The notes beneath the pieces are model-generated. The model had not been told where the DNA came from and did not search any database. It worked only from the letters and a program-made list of their open reading frames with translations. From Plectrocnemia conspersa (lineage: Eukaryota > Arthropoda > Insecta > Trichoptera > Polycentropodidae), in the NCBI GenBank assembly GCA_009617715.1, contig VTFK01000055.1, positions 62,001-126,000 on the forward strand: DNA of 64,000 nt, read 5' to 3'. Made by a program: the position numbers and the translations under genes. Shown here piece after piece: positions 36,140 to 47,924 of this stretch. Position 1 is the first letter of the stretch. The number at the start of each line of letters is the position of its first letter.

Positions 36140-36456
36140 GACGGAATAGTGTAATCCGTAACGTCTCAGACTAGTAACTATGAGGTTGCTGGTTCGAGCC
36201 TCGGCAGTGGCACTCGAATTTTTATTTATAAAAAATGCGCAATTATAAAAAAAAATTGGCCACAGCTGGAGTGACATTTTTTGGTCATAAATTGCTTATA
36301 ATTAATAATATAAATATCACCGATTCTTAGACTTTCAGTCTGGTGGTTAATACTTACTTGTAGGTATTCATTATATCTGTTTGACTTACTAAGTTGATAC
36401 AGATTTTCCCCGTTGTAATACATTGGGCTTACGTTTGTCTGTTAATAAATTAAAAT
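36140..36456 (+). mobile_element. tRNA-derived SINE, family A, copy 2
   Basis: The head GACGGAATAGTGTAATCCGT with B box GGTTCGAGCC (36191-36200), the same body as copy 1, and the tail CCGTTGTAATACATTGGGCT (36410-36429). The right arm of the tail stem is missing, followed by an A-rich end. It is longer than copy 1 because of small internal insertions. Confidence 0.8.
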
Positions 36457-37319
36457 GAAACATCTAACAGTAAGAGATAAAAATAATTGTTTATAAGAAT
36501 CACACCCACGTTGTAAATCGTGCGTTTTAATTACAACTGTATATTTAGAATAATGCATATGCGTTTGCTATTTGTATGGATATTTGACACTAGAAGAAAG
36601 TGCTATTTTTACTTAGTCTATTTCACAAGATTTCGTATTTGAAAGAAATAACTTGACCAGGTAGAATGACATTCAAGTTGCTCACATTGAGGAGCTTGTT
36701 GCCTTGATGTTAACGTCGTGTAAGCAGCAGAATCATTACTGGAACTCATTTAGTATTAGTGATTGTGTTGTGTAGAACAGAAAACTTTTTTTATAACATG
36801 TATGAAGCATATAGAAATAATTCTATATGCTTTATAAATGTTTTATTCTGTAAATACGATAGTCCGGAAAATATAGGAAATGAAGCAAAATTTTAAATAT
36901 TAAAATGATTAATTTTGCAACTGTAATAAGTAAAAAATCTCGCATTAATAAGTGGTAAATATTTTTGAGTAAAATATTTAGTGATATTACAATCAATGAA
37001 TCCATTGTTTATATATATAATAAAAAAATAGTCGTGAAAGGTCTCATCATATTAAATGTCGTATTTTAAAGAAATAAGTCTATATGTTGAAAATGGTAAT
37101 AATCTGTAGGAGAAAGGTCAGTTGAATATGAGGGATGGGGCATTTTTTAAATATAATATTATTCAATTTTGCTACATTAATATAGTATAATATTAAATAG
37201 GGCAAAATCGCTTTAAGTCATAGTTTATTTTTTCAATGCATGACTAAAATTTTTCTACGATATGATTCCTATTTTAGGACACTAATGTCTATTTTAGGAC
37301 ACTAAAATAAATAATTACA
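36457..37319. other. Non-coding DNA
   Basis: There is an interrupted inverted repeat AGCATATAGAA/TTCTATATGCT at 36807-36831 and a direct repeat TATTTTAGGACACTAA at 37272-37305. Nothing else was seen. Confidence 0.45.
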
Positions 37320-37640
37320 GTAGAATACTGTCACTATTTTTTTCTGGTTTTGGAGCTTCTTTGCTGTCCAACCATTGTCCTTATCTCTTGTGGCATTATC
37401 GAAGAGAATCTATTTTTCATCGCAAGTAAAAATTCTCTTCGAGTACAGCTCCCTACTGAGGACTAATGAAAAATATACCATAAAACGTTGCTATTTTTGT
37501 TTTTAGGTTAGTGTGTGCGGTTTACTGAATACCACCATAGTGACAAAATTAATTTTGGAGCAGATTTTGAAACTGATTTACTTTCTAACCATTGTCCAGA
37601 TTTCTTCTGGTAAACGTTAAATATCCATTTCTCGTCTTTT
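37320..37640 (-). pseudogene. mariner transposase fragments, tandemly repeated segment
   Basis: On the minus strand two homologous pieces follow each other. The first (37510-37640) reads DEKWIFNVYQKKSGQWLESK then SAPKLILSLWWYS, a close match to the region around the first catalytic aspartate of mariner transposases. The second (37320-37440) reads RIFTCDEK, stop, ILFDNATRDKDNGW and AKKLQNQKKIVTVFY, the same region in another version. Either two related mariners lie end to end or a partial tandem duplication occurred. N-terminal and C-terminal parts are missing or unrecognisable. A weak SGEGAVSQRTIKQRHMDAI upstream (about 37690-37750) may be the N-terminal relic. Confidence 0.8.
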
Positions 37641-37984
37641 TAATAATGATTTTCTATTATTTTTGATAACTTTGAATAATTGCTATTTACCGTTTCTATG
37701 GCATCCATATGTCGTTGCTTTATAGTTCTCTGACTAACAGCACCTTCGCCAGATCGCAGATCGATATTTATCATTGCATGCGCCACGTTACCTCAGGACC
37801 AGATTTTTACAGCATGCATACAAATGCCTAATTTTTTTCCGTTTTTAAAAAAAGCTATATAAAAGTAAAATTTACAAGGAAAACAGAATCAAAACTATCA
37901 ACTAATAATATTATTATGTATGTTTGTTACAGCAAATGTATATAACAAGTTAATATTTATTTTCACCGGCATTTCAGTCAAATC

Positions 37985-38120
37985 ATATTGCAATACATTT
38001 TCACTGGTAGATATATATTTCTATTAGTAAAAGTATAATTTATCTGACAGGTGTTAGTAAAGTTATATGCTGCTCTAAACTGTTGATGAAAAAATACTTG
38101 TTGAATCCTAGTTAAATTTC
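37985..38120. repeat. Dispersed repeat R1, copy 2
   Basis: ACATTTTCACTGGTAGATAT then GACAGGTGTTAGTAAAG and GCTGCTCTAAACTGTTGATG match 2045-2140. Same orientation as copy 1. Confidence 0.6.
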
Positions 38121-38454
38121 ATTTCTTAAAATATTTTCCGAACTTACGTGTACCGGATCATCCACGCAGTAAATAAATACAGTTCCATTCATATTTACCA
38201 GAGAAATTGTAAATCAAATGCTTGCTAAAATTTAACTGGTTTAGTTACTGGAATTAAATTTATACTTCTGTAACATTTATACATGTATAGATTTTTTTCG
38301 AAAGAAAGAAACTCGAAAGCACACTTGTGGAAATATAAAACAATACGATTGCTTGCTATTAAATAAAAGTATAACCATTTGCAATCAATTTGGCATAAAC
38401 TGATTTTAAACCGCTATTATATTTGACTAATCATAGTTGCAATTCACACATTAC
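38121..38454. other. AT-rich spacer
   Basis: Nothing recognised. Confidence 0.5.
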
Positions 38455-38960
38455 CATAAGTGTTCGTAAAATACTTTAATTGCACGTTGCAACATTCGAT
38501 TCATCGACTGCACCTTCTTGACAATGTGTCATGAAACGTTGAGGTCACCGGTGCTTTATTCGCTCCTTTGTGCCATCGCAGGTGCACAAGAGCTCGTTAA
38601 TGTGCCTTTCGATACGCAAAACGACCGGTTTGGTGTCGCTCTCTTTACAAACTTTAACACCGCTGCGAGTTAATTTATTCAAGATTGGCATTAAGTTAAA
38701 TTCTTCTCGGCTCTCACACGTCAATCGCTTAAAGTGCATTCATTAGCGCGGCCGTTGCACAAATGTGCATTATTGCGCACGCCACGCTATTAATTGACGC
38801 CTTCTCTCTCTCTCGGAGGTGGGTTAAAAGGTCGAGTCCAGAAATCGAGATCGTTATCTGTGATTGCGTTTACATGCAGTCAATTAAGCTTTTGCGCCTG
38901 AATTGTGTAAGCTTTATTTACGTAAGCTGAGTGCCTGTGTTCTATCGGATTCGGATTCGG
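38455..38960. other. GC-rich non-coding island 10
   Basis: It contains TCTCTCTCTCTCGGAGGTGG (GAGA-type motif) near 38804, GCGCGGCCGTTGCAC near 38747, several TTAATTGA/TTAATTTA motifs and TTCGGATTCGGATT. The minus frame 38545-38739 has no domain. The motif content suits an enhancer or GAGA-bound element, but this is only suggestive. Confidence 0.4.
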
Positions 38961-39546
38961 ATTAAAGCTATGTAATCGTCGAGTTTATTGCTAAATGTTT
39001 TATGTTTGTTTAACTTTAACGGTTTATTGCGCAGTTTGAGTGCTCGTATAAATTGTAATAAATACTATACAATATATGTTAATACGTCTGTGCGTTTTAA
39101 ATATAGATGGATACATAAACAGATATAGAATGCTAGTATATTATAAAATTAACAACTTGGATTGATCATTCACTTTGCACCACTCTGTTTCATATTTATA
39201 TTCAGATACTTATTAATCTTTCTCTAAATTAATCCAAAAATACTACCTTAATCTATGATAAATTAATCCAAAACAGTACAACAATTTTCTTGGCTTCATA
39301 TTAAATGATTAATTTTAAGGACTAGTTAAATTAAATTTTTAAATAAAACTGTCACTAATATTATACATATAAATATTTATTTTAAAATAATTTATATTGA
39401 TTATATCGAAAACTATTATACATATTTTATATAAGATGATTTTCTATGATTTAAAAAAGCATTGGTTATTTAACCAAAAAAATAACAAAAATACGAGCGT
39501 TCAGTCAAATTATTACAAATCATCTTACTTAAAACATAACATTAAG
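38961..39546. other. AT-rich spacer
   Basis: Nothing recognised. Confidence 0.5.
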
Positions 39547-39606
39547 GACGGAATAGCATAGTCCGTAACGTCTCAGACTAGTAATTTTGAGGTTGCGGGT
39601 TCGAAA
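39547..39606 (+). mobile_element. SINE family A, head only
   Basis: GACGGAATAGCATAGTCCGT and GGTTGCGGGTTCGAAAC match the tRNA-like heads at 1723 and 36140. Homology ends at the B box and AT-rich DNA follows. The 3' part is lost, which is unusual for retroposed copies and implies a later deletion or a nested insertion. Confidence 0.75.
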
Positions 39607-39957
39607 CTGAACATTTATAATGACGTCTAATAAAAATTATTAGCGAAAATTATTATTGGAAAAATTTATTTATTTTAAATACAGACATTGATTTTTATTT
39701 ATAAAAACTATCGAAAATAAACATAACTTAGTTTCGTGCTGTAGATGGTAAATGTTATTATTTAAATATTTTTTTTAATTAAGAAATTTCAAGTAAAAAA
39801 TAGTATTGATTCACGAAAAAAAAAATTGTTAAATAATTAATAAATTTGAAAACTTTTTTATAAATCACAGTAAAGTAATCCATATGCGTAAAAAACAAAA
39901 TGCTAGTAGAAAACTATTACTAATAATAATAAACTATTAACTAGTTTTATTTAATAA
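39607..39957. other. AT-rich spacer
   Basis: Nothing recognised. Confidence 0.5.
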
Positions 39958-40412
39958 CCCCTTTGAGCGGTGTCGTCGTACATGTACGGCGGTCGATATT
40001 TCACTGTTTTGAAGTACCCTAGTTAATTATATATTTACATATACAACTGAAGAAATGATAAATAAAAATCATTGTATTTGTATAATATTTTTTTATAAAT
40101 TAAATAGTTATATTAATTTTATAAAAAAATATTGAGAGCCTCTGCATTGATATAAAAAAACTACAAAACCGAAAAATATATTTAAAGTATGAAAAATAAA
40201 TTAATGAAATTTAACATTAGAAAAGTGTTAAAATAAATTATTGAAACACACTAATACAAAAAAAAAACACTGATTTTTTTCTATAATTTACTGTAAATGC
40301 AATAAAAAATAGCAACAAAAATAATTTTGGTATAAAACGTAAAAATAAATCACTCCCAGGTTTATACTAACAAATTAATAAATGTATTCAAATTAACTCA
40401 CTACTCAAAGGG
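39958..40412. mobile_element. piggyBac-like miniature element
   Basis: The right end is CAAAGGG followed by TTAA (40413-40416). The left is CCCCTTTGAGCGG, with a mutated TTAA just before it. A subterminal palindrome CGTACATGTACG lies near 39979. The interior is AT-rich and non-coding. Only the CCCTTTGAG terminus is convincingly inverted. Confidence 0.65.
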
Positions 40413-40639
40413 TTAATGACAGTTTTTACACAAAAATGCCTTGTACAAAAAAAAAAAAAACTTTGCTCTAAATTATTTATTTAGTACATTAGGTAATGAA
40501 TATATTTTATTTTTTAATAAAGCGAAAACATGTTTTTAGAATGCTTATTTTAATTTTAATGATTCACAATTTAATTTAATTTTAAAGATATGTAATTTAA
40601 AAAAAAAAAAGAATATTAGCATAACATTTTGGAGACTCA
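40413..40639. other. AT-rich spacer
   Basis: Poly-A runs at 40440 and 40599. Nothing else. Confidence 0.5.
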
Positions 40640-41180
40640 GATAGTCCTCTCTCTACATCATTTGCATTTTATTTTTATTTTCATCAATAAAGTGTTGTAT
40701 TGATCGAAATAAATAATAGTCTGTTAAATAAGGTGGATACGATAAAACTTTCGCCACATAGTGTTGTAGAACTATTCAACTTCTGTTGACAAGTTTAGGT
40801 ATTTTTTATTTTTTTGTGCACAGTTATTACAATACAATACCAGCTGATCACAATAGAAGCTTTCTGTTATTGTTTGATCAGGTTTAACTAAAAACTTTTC
40901 TTACATTCAGTGAGTTTGTTGTCCTAAAACACCTATTTTTATCTCTGGTATCAAACCCATACACCTTTTTTCCAAGCCTTCCTAATCTTCTTTATATATC
41001 TATGCTCTGTTTAATCGAACAGGTGTAGTTTCTGTACCAGCTGATGAATAGTTTGAGAAGTATTTGTTATGATTTACTCACCCAAGACATCAACGTTTAT
41101 CTCTTCTGGTTTTGATAACATTATTTTTCGTTCGAAATGTTTTAAACCTTCCTTGACATTTATAATTTTTTAAAGAAATT
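40640..41180 (-). pseudogene. mariner transposase C-terminal fragment
   Basis: Minus-strand pieces: VKPDQTITESFYCDQLVLY (about 40830-40885; compare the LKPNETIT...Y..QL segment usual after the second catalytic region) and VLSYPPYLTDYYLFRSIQHF (about 40685-40747; compare HPPYSPD...SDYHLFRS with the third catalytic aspartate). Residues between PPY and DYYLF are shortened, so the motif is damaged. Upstream sequence to about 41180 is probably part of the same relic but too decayed to read. It lies 3 kb from the 37320-37640 fragment and need not be the same copy. Confidence 0.65.
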
Positions 41181-41367
41181 CATTTCAATTTCATATAAAT
41201 TGTTCGCTTGGTAAAAATCTGCCGGAATATCGGAATGTAGAATCCAGATATGTACCAATACAAAAATTACAAAAGACATACTCAGGTATGAACATCCAAA
41301 GCAATTTAAAAAAAAAACACGTTTATTTCGGGATTACTTAAAATATCATATTATAATATATTACAAT

Positions 41368-41611
41368 CAGTGGCGTAGATAGGGTATGTGCCACCCAGGG
41401 CGATCCTTAAAATTGCCACCCCCCCCCATACATTTTTTGCAAGGTCATAAAATCAGCATTTCTTAAAATAAAAAAATGGTTATTATTAAGCTCTTGTTAT
41501 ATGTTTTAGTGCATTCAGGGTTAAGAACCACACTAGACGATCCCATCGCAAATATGCCGCCCCCAAGCAAGTGCCGCCCGGGGTGGCCCCCCCCCCATAG
41601 CTACGCCACTG
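41368..41611. mobile_element. hAT-type miniature element (CAGTGGCGTAG ends)
   Basis: The left end CAGTGGCGTAGATAGGG and the inverted right end CAGTGGCGTAGCTATGGG are bounded by an identical 8-bp duplication ATTACAAT (41360-41367 and 41612-41619). Cytosine runs lie just inside both ends (41419-41427, 41587-41596). The minus frame at 41486-41680 runs across the element and is not a gene. Elements with this terminus are widespread in animals. Confidence 0.9.
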
Positions 41612-41619
41612 ATTACAAT

Positions 41620-42189
41620 AACTAATAAAACTGCTGTTTAAATGTCGATGGAGTATTTTTTTATATCTGTAGATCAACATATATAAAAATCAGGTGTAAA
41701 AACAAATTTATGTTAAATTTGTTAGATGAACATATTGTCCAGTATGATTTGAACTTTAAAAATAATAGCAATTTTTAATTATATATTTTTTCGTTCATTA
41801 ACTAAATGTTGATTGTAGAGAAAAACGATGCAATTTCGCTTATATTTATTATTAGAAAAGATACAAAGAAACTTATTAAGATAATTTTCTATCTGAAGAA
41901 ATATGAGTACTGCGAGTCATAACTTAATGTCCTTATATACCTAATCTTATGTTTTTGTGCCTTTTTGCAAAATATACCTACTATTAAATTCACCATTAGT
42001 TTTGTAGAGATAGATACGATCTTAAACTTATTGTCTCGTTTTTATTTATATCTTGTATATATAATACATATAACCAATGTTAATATATTTCTCCAATTTT
42101 AAATTAAAAGTTAAGTCACAATACTAAATTAGTATTTTAGGAGAGTGTAACCATAGTTTGGTCAAATATTTTCTTAGTATAAGGTACAT
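41620..42189. other. AT-rich spacer
   Basis: Nothing recognised. Confidence 0.5.
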
Positions 42190-42640
42190 CTAGAATCACT
42201 GCTGCTCTCAACGCCTTCCAACCGCAGAGGGTTAATTCGTCCCGTCTGGCAACCCACGTCAACTCCTCCTCACACCAGAACGCTTTATAAACTACTTCAA
42301 ATGAGGATTAGCACTGCCGAGTGGCAGAATGGTGTGCTAGCAAATAAACACCATTATCCACGGCGGTGTCGGTGGTAATGGGTAATGGCGAAGTTATGGC
42401 GCACTTTACGGGTTGAATTTGTCGCACGGCGCGGCCATAAGTCGACACCGCGACTGGTTGTACCGCCGTTTCTTGAATAATATGCACTGTGTTCGCATTC
42501 AAATGATATTTCCTTGAGCTTTAGTACTTACCACTATATGTCGGCGAGACTTTGCCAATTTGCCGCGCCCTGAATGTGTAATATGAATACGTACAGAAGC
42601 CCAAGGCGTGATTATTACCCGACAATCTGATCGAATAGAA
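42190..42640. other. GC-rich non-coding island 11
   Basis: CCACGGCGGTGTCGGTGGTA and GTCGCACGGCGCGGCCATAA occur here. The minus frame 42308-42502 has no domain. Possible conserved non-coding element. Confidence 0.35.
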
Positions 42641-42689
42641 ATTTTTGTTGGGTTTCATTGCTTTATAAAATTTTATTTTATATAAATGA

Positions 42690-42880
42690 TGATCATATAT
42701 TTTTATTTTATCGTATTGCATAGTGTAACTTTGTGCCTAGTTCAAGCAATAGTGATTGCGATAGACAAAATCTATGCAGAAAAATCTTCTATTGAAAGGT
42801 TACCGATAACGTACTTCAGAGTAACATTAGATACGATGTTGCGTTGGAGCGAACATGTGAAAAATAAATGTAAATATAAT
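42690..42880 (+). pseudogene. Reverse transcriptase remnant of another non-LTR element
   Basis: The plus frame ends with ITYFRVTLDTMLRWSEHVKN followed by KCKYN (42805-42882). This resembles the YLGVTLD...W..H....K segment found downstream of the YADD box in Jockey/I-type reverse transcriptases. It differs from the LINE family elsewhere in the window (KDLGVTFE...FSQHI). It is short, and no neighbouring RT motif was found. Confidence 0.45.
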
Positions 42881-42894
42881 TAAATTATTAATCT

Positions 42895-43460
42895 TTGAAA
42901 AATCTAATTTTACCTCAATCAACTCGACAAATTCAAGAAAAGCTTTTATCTCAAGATATCCCACCGTCAGCGCTCGTCAATCTTAATTCGACACGTACAC
43001 TTTCCGCAACGCGAATCATCAAAACAAATATCGAACGTGTGCGCCGCGATCACGAACCGACCACAAATCCGTTTTGACAATTTTCCGCCTTAGTCACCAC
43101 CAGTTCCCTGGTACAAATATGAGCGTTTCGCCAGCAGACATATTACGTTTTTATTATTGGCACGTGCTCGGCTGCTCCCTGCCGCTAATGGCAGATTTAC
43201 TCCCGGGATGCTCGCGGCTTACTTAACATTTTTTGATGTTCGCCCTGTCTCCATCCCCCAACGCCACCACCGCCACTTTTAGTCGTACGTCTCGGCTTTT
43301 TGTCTTCTCGGTGCTTCGCCAAGAGCTTCTGACTGAATGCTAAATGGATCTAGACACTCTGTTCTAGAATGGTGCAATATGTCGACTCTGTGTTTCATGA
43401 CACTGGCTGTTTCAACGATCGAACATTTGTTATTCCCAACCACCTAAACCACCTGTTGAA
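42895..43460. other. GC-rich non-coding island 12
   Basis: CGGCTGCTCCCTGCCGCTAA, CGCCACCACCGCCACTTTTA and balanced flanks. The plus frame 42895-43077 (60 codons) is unsupported. Possible regulatory block. Confidence 0.35.
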
Positions 43461-43908
43461 CTGAACGTTTTTTAGTGTGCTGTCAAGCAGCCTATTTAAA
43501 GTAAATGAAATATCTGTATCCATCATTTAAAAATATTATTTTTATTCAAACATGGATTTAAATATTTTTTAATGTATTTTTACTGAAATAGTTTTTTAAT
43601 GTATTTTTTTACTGAAATTGTTTTATAAATTTATTTAAAAATTAAAAAGAAATACTTTTAATAATTTATTTATTTGCAACTATTTTTTGCGTAAATATTA
43701 TTACTCTCCTAAAATCCTATTTATATTTTTTTTCAGTTAATACAGAAACACTATTTAATATATTTTATTTACTCGATTATAAAAATAAGCTACAATATCC
43801 TTAATTTATTTTTAGTTTTAAAACATATGTAGTTTAGTGTTATAATATTAAGTAATCCGATATTTAAATCTTCGGTACCTTATTTAATTTATTACCTTAC
43901 TTTTGATC
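43461..43908. other. AT-rich spacer
   Basis: It includes a tandem TTTTTAATGTATTTTTACTGAAAT-like pair (43566-43619, short units). Nothing else. Confidence 0.5.
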
Positions 43909-44533
43909 TGTGGCGACTGTCGACCACCATGAATTTGGCAATTGTCTCATTTTAATGCCCGTAAACCAAGAATGTTCACTGTTAATAATGAAAAAACCTA
44001 ATTTCTTTTACAACACAGGTCGTTTATTTTTTTTGACTAAACGGTGCGGATGCAATTAATCATCACAACAGCAAACCCTTTCCGTAGAATCGAAACGGAG
44101 CAAGCAAAATTCCAAAATATGCAACATATTTTCGAATTTACGAAGCGACTCCAGCGATTGGCTAGAAGATCGAAAAGCGTGATTGGCCAGCAAGGGTGCA
44201 TCCCCTAAAAGAATATAAGCCCGGACTTAGGAGACGGCAGTTAATCCGCAGTGGACACAAGACCGGGGGAGAGTTTGAGGCACGAGAAAACCAGACGCCA
44301 GAGAGCGGAATCAGCGGCAAACGACGACCAGCAGCCTTTGAGGAACCAGCTGTTATAATATTATGCAGCTTGAGCCATCCTATCATCAACTGCACGAACT
44401 TTCACGAGAAACGTCACGCCGTGTTCGTCCATTAACAAACTTGTAAATATAAAATAATAAACAGTCTAATAGGATTCGACCTGGAGTCTCATTGGCCGCG
44501 AGGTCAACCACCCCTAGGGTTACGCACCCTAAA
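43909..44533 (+). mobile_element. Probable solo LTR (Ty3/gypsy-like)
   Basis: A 625-bp block begins TGTGGCGACTGTCGACC and is flanked by the 4-bp duplication GATC (43905-43908 and 44534-44537), the duplication length typical of Ty3/gypsy integrases. Inside are a TATA-like GAATATAAGCC (44211), a probable initiator about 28 bases downstream (GGCAGTTAATC, about 44236) and an AATAAA polyadenylation signal (about 44456). The order TATA, start, AATAAA is that of U3-R-U5. No tract adjoining it encodes gag or pol, hence a solo LTR. The 3' end does not finish in CA, which is a weakness. The frames at 44162-44435 are not genes. Confidence 0.5.
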
Positions 44534-44589
44534 GATCTAAATCGTTTGCTAAAAAAAATTCTATTTGTACATATAAAAAAAAATTCAAT

Positions 44590-46300
44590 ATGTGACTGTT
44601 TGGATCTAGAGTTTTTATTTTAAGCTCTTTAAATATTTAAACTGATAATGGAAATTTTATCTAAATTATCTTTTTCATAAAAAAAAAAAAAAAATTAGTA
44701 GACATTATCGTGGCCTCTCTGCTCTTTGTGAATCTTTACCATTGTAGAAATACAAAATATTTATTTTACATTTTACAAAGTATACCATGAAATGATTAAC
44801 TTATATCCTAATCTCACCCATATATATAAAAGAAGAGTTGTTCAAAATATTTTAAGCCAATAAAATATTAAAATATAATTTTTATTGTAACTAATAATGC
44901 AGATAGAATTAATATTATTTATAAATTTTTTTAGTAATTATAATTTTCTGCTTTTAAATAAATATTTACTAAAATAAGAACTTTCAAAATATTTATTGGA
45001 TTATCAGTAATTACATATTATAATAGTACAACATTAATTTATAAACTAGCCTTACCTAAGTAATAATTACCTAATTTATAAAAAAAAACGTGAAAAAATA
45101 TTTATATTTATTGAAGATATCTAAAAAAGTTTAAAATCCAGTTTTTGGATTTAAGTTTTATTTTAAGCTCTTTTAATATTTTAACTGATCGTGTAAAATT
45201 TATTGTATTCACCTTTAACAATTATTTTATTAGACAATACCTTAGTCTCATTGCTCTTATACAAATTTTCACTACAACATAAAAATATATATTTATGCCC
45301 TAACGCTACCTAAGTAATTATATTATTTAAAAAAAAGTTGGTTATAATCTATATATCCTAGATACATCTAAATAATAAAATTTCATATATTGGACCTTGG
45401 ATCTTTGGATTCAAGGTTCCCATATTATTTTTACTAATAATGTAGAATTCATGTTATTTTAGTCACATTGCTTTTATATAAAAAAAAATTAAATATGTTT
45501 TTATAACCTAACATCACCATATTTAATAAAAAATAGCTTGGTAAATGTTGGTATATTTAGAAACATTGAAATAATAATAAAAAAAATCATGTATGTATAG
45601 CTTCTGGATCTTTGGCTTTTGCATTATTTTTACTGATTATATAGAATTAATATTTCATAATTTTTTTATTAAAAAATATTCCTCTGCTTTTATATGATAT
45701 AAATCTTTAATAAAATAAGAACTTTAAAAATATTTATTGGATTATCAATAATTACTTATCACAACTTATTTTATAAAATAAGAGTTGGTATACAACTATT
45801 TATATTTAATATAATAACCTAAAAATAATAAAAGTAAATATGTAATTTTTGCATCTTTAAAATGAGAACTTTTATTTGAGTACCAATATTTATTTTGTTT
45901 TGAAAATAAGTATTTATAACCTATTATTACCTTCTTTTATAAAAAAATAAGTTGATAAAAATCTCTTTATATATCTAGATACCAAAAAATAATAAAATTT
46001 CATATTTGGATCTTTAGATTTAAGGATTTTACATTATTTTTAATAATAATGTAAAATGAATACTATCTACCTTTTTCATTACAAAATAATAATAAATTCA
46101 ATATATATTGCTGCAGCTCCTCTGCTTTTATATAAACATTTATTAAAATAAAACTTTCAAAATATTTTTTTTATTATCAGTAATAACTTAAAATAAAATG
46201 TTTATTATATTTGTAATAACATTATTTTATAAACCAAATGAGATCTTTGGTTTATATTTTAAGCCTATTTCATATTTTAACTGATAATGTAGAATACTTA
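44590..46300. repeat. Highly diverged tandem array, unit about 220-260 bp
   Basis: A recognisable core, TTGGATCTTTGGATT with variants, then ATTTTAAGCTCTTT or ATTATTTTTA and CTGATAATGTAGAAT, recurs at about 44600, 45140, 45390, 45605, 45850, 46005 and 46230. Other shared blocks include TTATTGGATTATCA and CTTTTATATAAAAA. Spacing is irregular because of indels and lost units. It is AT-rich and non-coding, and looks like an old satellite patch. Confidence 0.7.
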
Positions 46301-46954
46301 TTACTTTTTTCATTAAAAAATATAAATTGCCTCAGTTGTCTTTCTGCTACAATACAAATATCTAAATATTTATTAAAATATATATATTACTTTTGTATAC
46401 ATAAAAATATTGATTAATAATTAGCATAAATTAAATATTACTAAGCGTTTGATGAATCGTTCATTTAATTTATATATTAATTTTATTTAATGTTTTTTTA
46501 CTAAAACACGTTTAAAGTACTGTAATCAGTATATTTCTTGTTATAAGATTAATAATATTAATAAAATTTTATTTTTATATTCTAATTCAATTTTTGTCTA
46601 ATCAAAATCACATGATCTTTATAGAATTTTTTTAAATAAAAGATCAAAGTGGTTTTTATCAATACAATTCTTTTTATATGCATAGTAATAATAAAAGCAA
46701 TATAAAAACCAGTAATATTCATTACTATGCAAATATTTTATTTGACCAAATTATACTGGCAATTTACTGATCAACTCAACACCATATATTGATTAATTAA
46801 TCTTTCATACCTACTTTTAGATTATTAGTAGTATTAAATAACATATTTTCTTACTTTAAAAATCTGACAAATATTACACGCCTTAATGTTTTTAAAATAA
46901 TAATATTTTTAAATTAAAAATAAATAGTATAAGAACATATTAAAAATATATATA
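46301..46954. other. AT-rich spacer
   Basis: Nothing beyond possible eroded array edges. Confidence 0.45.
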
Positions 46955-47186
46955 CAGCGCTGTAGTCGTAAAACACGCATTTTTTTACAATATCGTATAC
47001 CTTATATTTGTATATTTATTATTATTGAATGCTGGATACATGCACCGAAAGTCAAAAAAGACATCTGCAAGATGTTTACAATATTATTTACCGAAATTCA
47101 ATTTTTTCTGATATTGATTTTGAGGGTATTTGCTATTTCTACAAATATACGGGGGTATACTGCGTATACCCTTCACTACAGCGCTG
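46955..47186. mobile_element. TA-flanked miniature element with CAGCGCTGTAGT ends
   Basis: The inverted ends CAGCGCTGTAGT (46955-46966) and ACTACAGCGCTG (47175-47186) are flanked by TA (46953-46954, 47187-47188), consistent with the Tc1/mariner superfamily. A second inner inverted motif (GTATACC near 46995 and GTATACCC near 47164) is also present. 232 bp, non-coding. Confidence 0.8.
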
Positions 47187-47219
47187 TATATAAGGCAACA
47201 CCATGTCAGAACCTTTAGT

Positions 47220-47400
47220 AATCGTTGCGTTGAAATTAGTTGTTAAAGTTTATGAATTTAATGGGTTTGTGTTACTCTGATTTTTTCGTCGGTATTTTTG
47301 AACAAATGTACTAAAGCAGTTAAACATTACTTTAACAAAATCAGTGGTATATGTCGATAGTTAATATCCAAATAACCCTAGTGTTTCTGTGTTTATTATT
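47220..47400. repeat. Isolated unit related to the 51700-52490 tandem array
   Basis: CGTTGCGTTGAAATTAGT, TTTTTCGTCGG and ACTAAAGCAGTTAAACATTA with CTTTAACAAAAT line up in order with 51700-51860 (TTGTTGCGTTGAAATTACTA, TTTTTTCGTCTG, ACCTTACTTTAACAAAACTA). Confidence 0.55.
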
Positions 47401-47924
47401 GTTAAAAAAAAATCTTTATCAGCTGATTTTATATTATTGTCATCAGCAAATATACATTAATAGTATTTTTTTAGCAAATATACATAGATTTTTCATCATC
47501 ATCATTATAGATCTAGTATTCTTAAGTTACAAAAATGATTGTTAAATGAATTTAATGATTTAAACTTTGCTAATTATAAACAAGACTTTCACTACTTTTA
47601 AATTTAAATTATATTAATAATTTAGAATAACGTAATACAGCTAAATAGTGTTTTCATAAACTTGACATCTTGAATTTCAAGATCAAAACTATTTTTTCAA
47701 GTTTAAAAAACTTACTGAATATATAATCGATCTATTTTGCCACAAGTTAAGAATATGTATGTTTTAAGATCCGAGCTACTAGTAAATAGTAAATAAAAAT
47801 CTGTCACGATTTATCAGTACGATTATTTATTTTTTGTATTAAACATATGTAAGTGTTATTATTAATTAGCAGATATTCACGATTTAGTTCGTTTTTTTCG
47901 CGAGGTTAGAAAAATCTGCAATGA
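47401..47924. other. AT-rich spacer
   Basis: Nothing recognised. The 47351-47545 frame is low-complexity. Confidence 0.5.
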
